Shown here: positions 4,592 through 5,795 of the stretch, in pieces | Position numbering within the stretch: the stretch's first letter is position 1 | How the letters are laid out: every line of letters starts with the position of its first letter | DNA from: Candidatus Staskawiczbacteria bacterium RIFCSPLOWO2_01_FULL_38_12b | Lineage (GTDB): Bacteria > Patescibacteriota > Minisyncoccia > Minisyncoccales > Staskawiczbacteraceae | DNA: 5,795 bases | Direction of reading: 5' to 3' | Assembly (NCBI GenBank): GCA_001820255.1 | Contig: MHPA01000017.1 | Location: 1-5,795, forward strand | Program-made: the position numbers and the translations under genes | The notes under the pieces: generated by a model | What the model was told of the DNA's origin: nothing | Databases searched by the model: none | What the model saw: the letters and a program-made list of their open reading frames with translations, nothing else

Positions 4592-5206
4592 ATGAATGAT
4601 AAAGAAACTGTCGTATTTGGCGGAGGATGTTTTTGGTGCACCGAAGCGGTTTTTAAGATGTTAAAAGGTGTGATTTCTGTTGAGCCGGGATATGCCGGCG
4701 GCCATACAAAAAGTCCCACCTACGAGCAAATTTGTAATGGCGATACGGGACATGCCGAAGTAATTAAGATAGAATATGACGCTCAAATTATCCCCCTAGA
4801 AACTCTTTTGACGGTATTTTTTGCCACCCACGACCCGACCACAAAAAATCGGCAAGGCAACGATGTGGGAGAACAATACCGGTCAATTATATTGTGCGAC
4901 AATCAACAACAAATCAAAACATCAGAAAAATTCATTGAGAAATTAAACAGTTCCGATGACCTGCCCGCCACAGCTACGCCGGAGGCGTTGCAGGTGGGAA
5001 AAGGTGCGCCCATTACGACCCAAATAAAAATGCTGGAAATATTTTATCCCGCGGAAGACTACCACAAAAACTATTACCAAAAAAACCTGCCCGCGCGCGG
5101 CCTGCAGGCGGGTAAAAATCAGGCTTACTGCCAGGTCGTAATAAATCCTAAATTAAAAAAAGTACAAGAAAAGTTCGCAAAATTACTAAAAGAAAATAGA
5201 AACTAG
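4592..5206 (+). CDS. msrA: Peptide-methionine (S)-S-oxide reductase MsrA with two in-frame repeat insertions
   Basis: MsrA reduces the S-epimer of methionine sulfoxide in oxidised proteins, using thioredoxin or a similar donor. The active-site motif GGCFWC (11-16) carries catalytic C13; GYAGG (33-37), PTYEQICNGDTGHAE (42-56, with Y44 and E56) and GNDVGEQYRS (89-98) are all intact, and C180 in NQAYC is the likely resolving cysteine. The protein has 204 residues, about 25 more than a compact MsrA. The surplus is two short segments, LPATATPEALQVGK (124-137) and LPARGLQAGK (166-175), each encoded by a GC-rich palindromic repeat read in the same frame. Without them the sequence runs smoothly into GAPITTQIKMLEIFYPAEDYHKNYYQKN and NQAYCQVVI, as in normal family members. 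No Shine-Dalgarno is seen; the start is fixed by the closeness of the active site. msrB follows after 76 bp. Confidence 0.96.
   Translation: MNDKETVVFGGGCFWCTEAVFKMLKGVISVEPGYAGGHTKSPTYEQICNGDTGHAEVIKIEYDAQIIPLETLLTVFFATHDPTTKNRQGNDVGEQYRSIILCDNQQQIKTSEKFIEKLNSSDDLPATATPEALQVGKGAPITTQIKMLEIFYPAEDYHKNYYQKNLPARGLQAGKNQAYCQVVINPKLKKVQEKFAKLLKENRN
4959..5002. repeat. Palindromic repeat copy 1, in frame inside msrA
   Basis: It begins ACCTGCCCGC (4959-4968) and ends GCAGGTGGGAAAA (4990-5002), matching copy 2 at both ends. The arms pair imperfectly, and the longer centre contains its own hairpin ACGCC-GGA-GGCGT (4976-4988). It is much more GC-rich than the surrounding msrA sequence and encodes LPATATPEALQVGK. 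Confidence 0.7.
5085..5117. repeat. Palindromic repeat copy 2, in frame inside msrA
   Basis: ACCTGCCCGC (5085-5094) and GCAGGCGGGT (5104-5113) pair at 9 of 10 positions (one as G-U) around a 9-nt centre; GCCTGCAGGC (5100-5109) is also a perfect palindrome. It encodes LPARGLQAGK, in the same frame as copy 1, five codons before the putative resolving cysteine codon. Confidence 0.7.
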
Positions 5207-5260
5207 AAATATAAAAAAATAGAATTTGACGTAACGTTCGTATTCTATATTTCTATTTTT
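5204..5260 (+). terminator. AT-rich inverted repeat after msrA, possible weak terminator
   Basis: TAGAAATATA (5204-5213), which begins with the msrA stop codon, pairs perfectly with TATATTTCTA (5246-5255), and the inner GAAT/ATTC (5222-5225, 5242-5245) extends the stem past an 8-nt bulge. Five T's (5256-5260) follow. The stem has few GC pairs, so termination would be weak and some read-through into msrB is expected. The spacer also holds TTGACG (5226-5231) without a good -10 at the right distance. Confidence 0.35.
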
Positions 5261-5282
5261 CTAAATTCTAGATTCTCAAATT

Positions 5283-5645
5283 ATGGATGAACAAGAACTA
5301 AAGAAAAAATTAACTCCCGAACAATACAAAGTCCTTCGCCAACAAGGGACCGAGCGTCCATTTACGGGCAAGTACGTCCATAAAACTTCTGAGGGCAACT
5401 ATACCTGCATGGTTTGCGGCAACCCGTTATTTTCTTCTGATGCACAATTTGATTCTGGCACCGGATGGCCCAGTTTTGATAGAGCTATAGAAGGTTCTGT
5501 TAAATATAACCAAGATGGAAACCGGACGGAAATTGTCTGTGCCAAATGCAATTCTCACCTGGGTCATATGTTTGATGACGGTCCAACCAAAACAGGTAAA
5601 CGTTATTGCATAAATTCTGTTTGCCTGGATCTAAAAAATCTTTGA
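5283..5645 (+). CDS. msrB: Peptide-methionine (R)-S-oxide reductase MsrB
   Basis: MsrB reduces the R-epimer of methionine sulfoxide and so complements MsrA. The 120-residue protein is complete: an N-terminal ELKKKLTPEQYKVLRQQGTERPFTGKY stretch (shown here as positions 5-31), two zinc-binding CxxC pairs (C42/C45 and C86/C89), GWPSF (61-65), HLGHMFDDGP (92-101) and RYCINS (107-112) with catalytic C109. The frequent resolving cysteine in SGCGWPSF is T60 here (SGTGWPSF). An extra cysteine, C114, stands where most members have serine (RYCINSxSL), so recycling may use it or proceed directly with a thiol donor. The C-terminus is short, ending six residues after C114. No Shine-Dalgarno precedes the ATG. 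It lies 76 bp after msrA and is probably co-expressed, at least in part. Confidence 0.96.
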   Translation: MDEQELKKKLTPEQYKVLRQQGTERPFTGKYVHKTSEGNYTCMVCGNPLFSSDAQFDSGTGWPSFDRAIEGSVKYNQDGNRTEIVCAKCNSHLGHMFDDGPTKTGKRYCINSVCLDLKNL

Positions 5646-5713
5646 ATTACGAAATACACTTTGAAAAATAAGTTTCGGGTTTTTCCCCAAAATTTGGGCT
5701 ATAAATTCGCTAT
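5646..5713. other. Intergenic stretch after msrB with weak repeats
   Basis: No gene is visible. CCCAAA-A-TTTGGG (5686-5698) is a short palindrome without a following T-tract. GCTATAA occurs twice (5698-5704 and 5709-5715), giving TATAAA and TATAAT boxes that could serve a gene beyond the window, but no -35 fits. No convincing msrB terminator is seen here. Confidence 0.3.
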
Positions 5714-5750
5714 AATTTCTAGACGGGCCCGCAGGGCAAGTCTAGAAATT
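5714..5750. repeat. Nested palindrome after msrB
   Basis: AATTTCTAGAC (5714-5724) and GTCTAGAAATT (5740-5750) are perfect 11-bp inverted repeats; inside them GCCC-GCA-GGGC (5727-5737) forms a second stem. The result is a 37-nt stem-loop or cruciform. The flank after it is not a clean T-tract, so its use as msrB terminator is doubtful. Related CTAGAAAT or AATTCTAG words also occur around the msrA-msrB spacer. Confidence 0.6.
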
Positions 5751-5752
5751 CT

Positions 5753-5778
5753 ACCTGTCTGCTTTCGCACAGGCAGAT
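5753..5778. repeat. Palindromic repeat copy 3, intergenic
   Basis: ACCTGTCTGC (5753-5762) and ACAGGCAGAT (5769-5778) around a 6-nt centre. Compared with copy 2 the arms differ only by transitions (C to T on the left, G to A on the right), as expected for a diverged member of the same hairpin family. It sits directly after the nested palindrome at 5714-5750. Confidence 0.5.
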
Positions 5779-5795
5779 CAAATTTCTATCTCCAA

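Noticed and set aside
4959..5117. CRISPR-like repeats in msrA
   Set aside because: Only two copies with unequal centres, inside a coding frame; no regular spacer array and no cas gene.

Overview
This AT-rich bacterial window holds seven genes, all on the + strand, mostly separated by intrinsic terminators and many with their own promoter. No phylogenetic marker is present. The compact layout, the general lack of Shine-Dalgarno sequences, the style of the ferredoxin-reductase and membrane-anchored cupredoxin genes, and GC-rich palindromic repeats in an AT-rich background suggest a member of the Patescibacteria (CPR, Parcubacteria-like). That placement is an inference from style, not a proof.

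Layout: (1) 2-385 is the 3' end of a ferredoxin-NAD(P)H-reductase-type flavoprotein. (2) 502-1005 is a membrane-anchored cupredoxin-like protein preceded by a long near-perfect palindrome and followed by a bidirectional terminator. (3) 1148-1348 is an unknown 66-residue membrane protein with a consensus promoter, a dyad in the promoter spacer and the best ribosome-binding site of the window. (4) 1489-3303 is the ribosome-associated GTPase TypA/BipA with its own consensus promoter and terminator. (5) 3333-3579 is a non-coding stretch rich in potential hairpins, including a 20-bp stem followed by seven T's, leading into (6) 3580-4491, a sigma-70-family factor. (7) 4592-5206 and 5283-5645 are the methionine sulfoxide reductases MsrA and MsrB. 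The window ends in palindromic DNA at 5714-5778.

Functionally, msrA and msrB repair the two stereoisomers of methionine sulfoxide, and the flavoprotein and cupredoxin are also redox proteins, so the window leans towards redox and stress functions with a translation GTPase and a sigma factor between them. No single operon joins them.

The most notable points are: a GC-rich palindromic repeat family present twice in frame inside msrA (encoding LPA...LQ[V/A]GK in both copies) and once after msrB; a sigma factor that keeps the -35 reading residues but replaces the -10 reading residues of region 2.4; and the terminator-like structured leader before that sigma gene.
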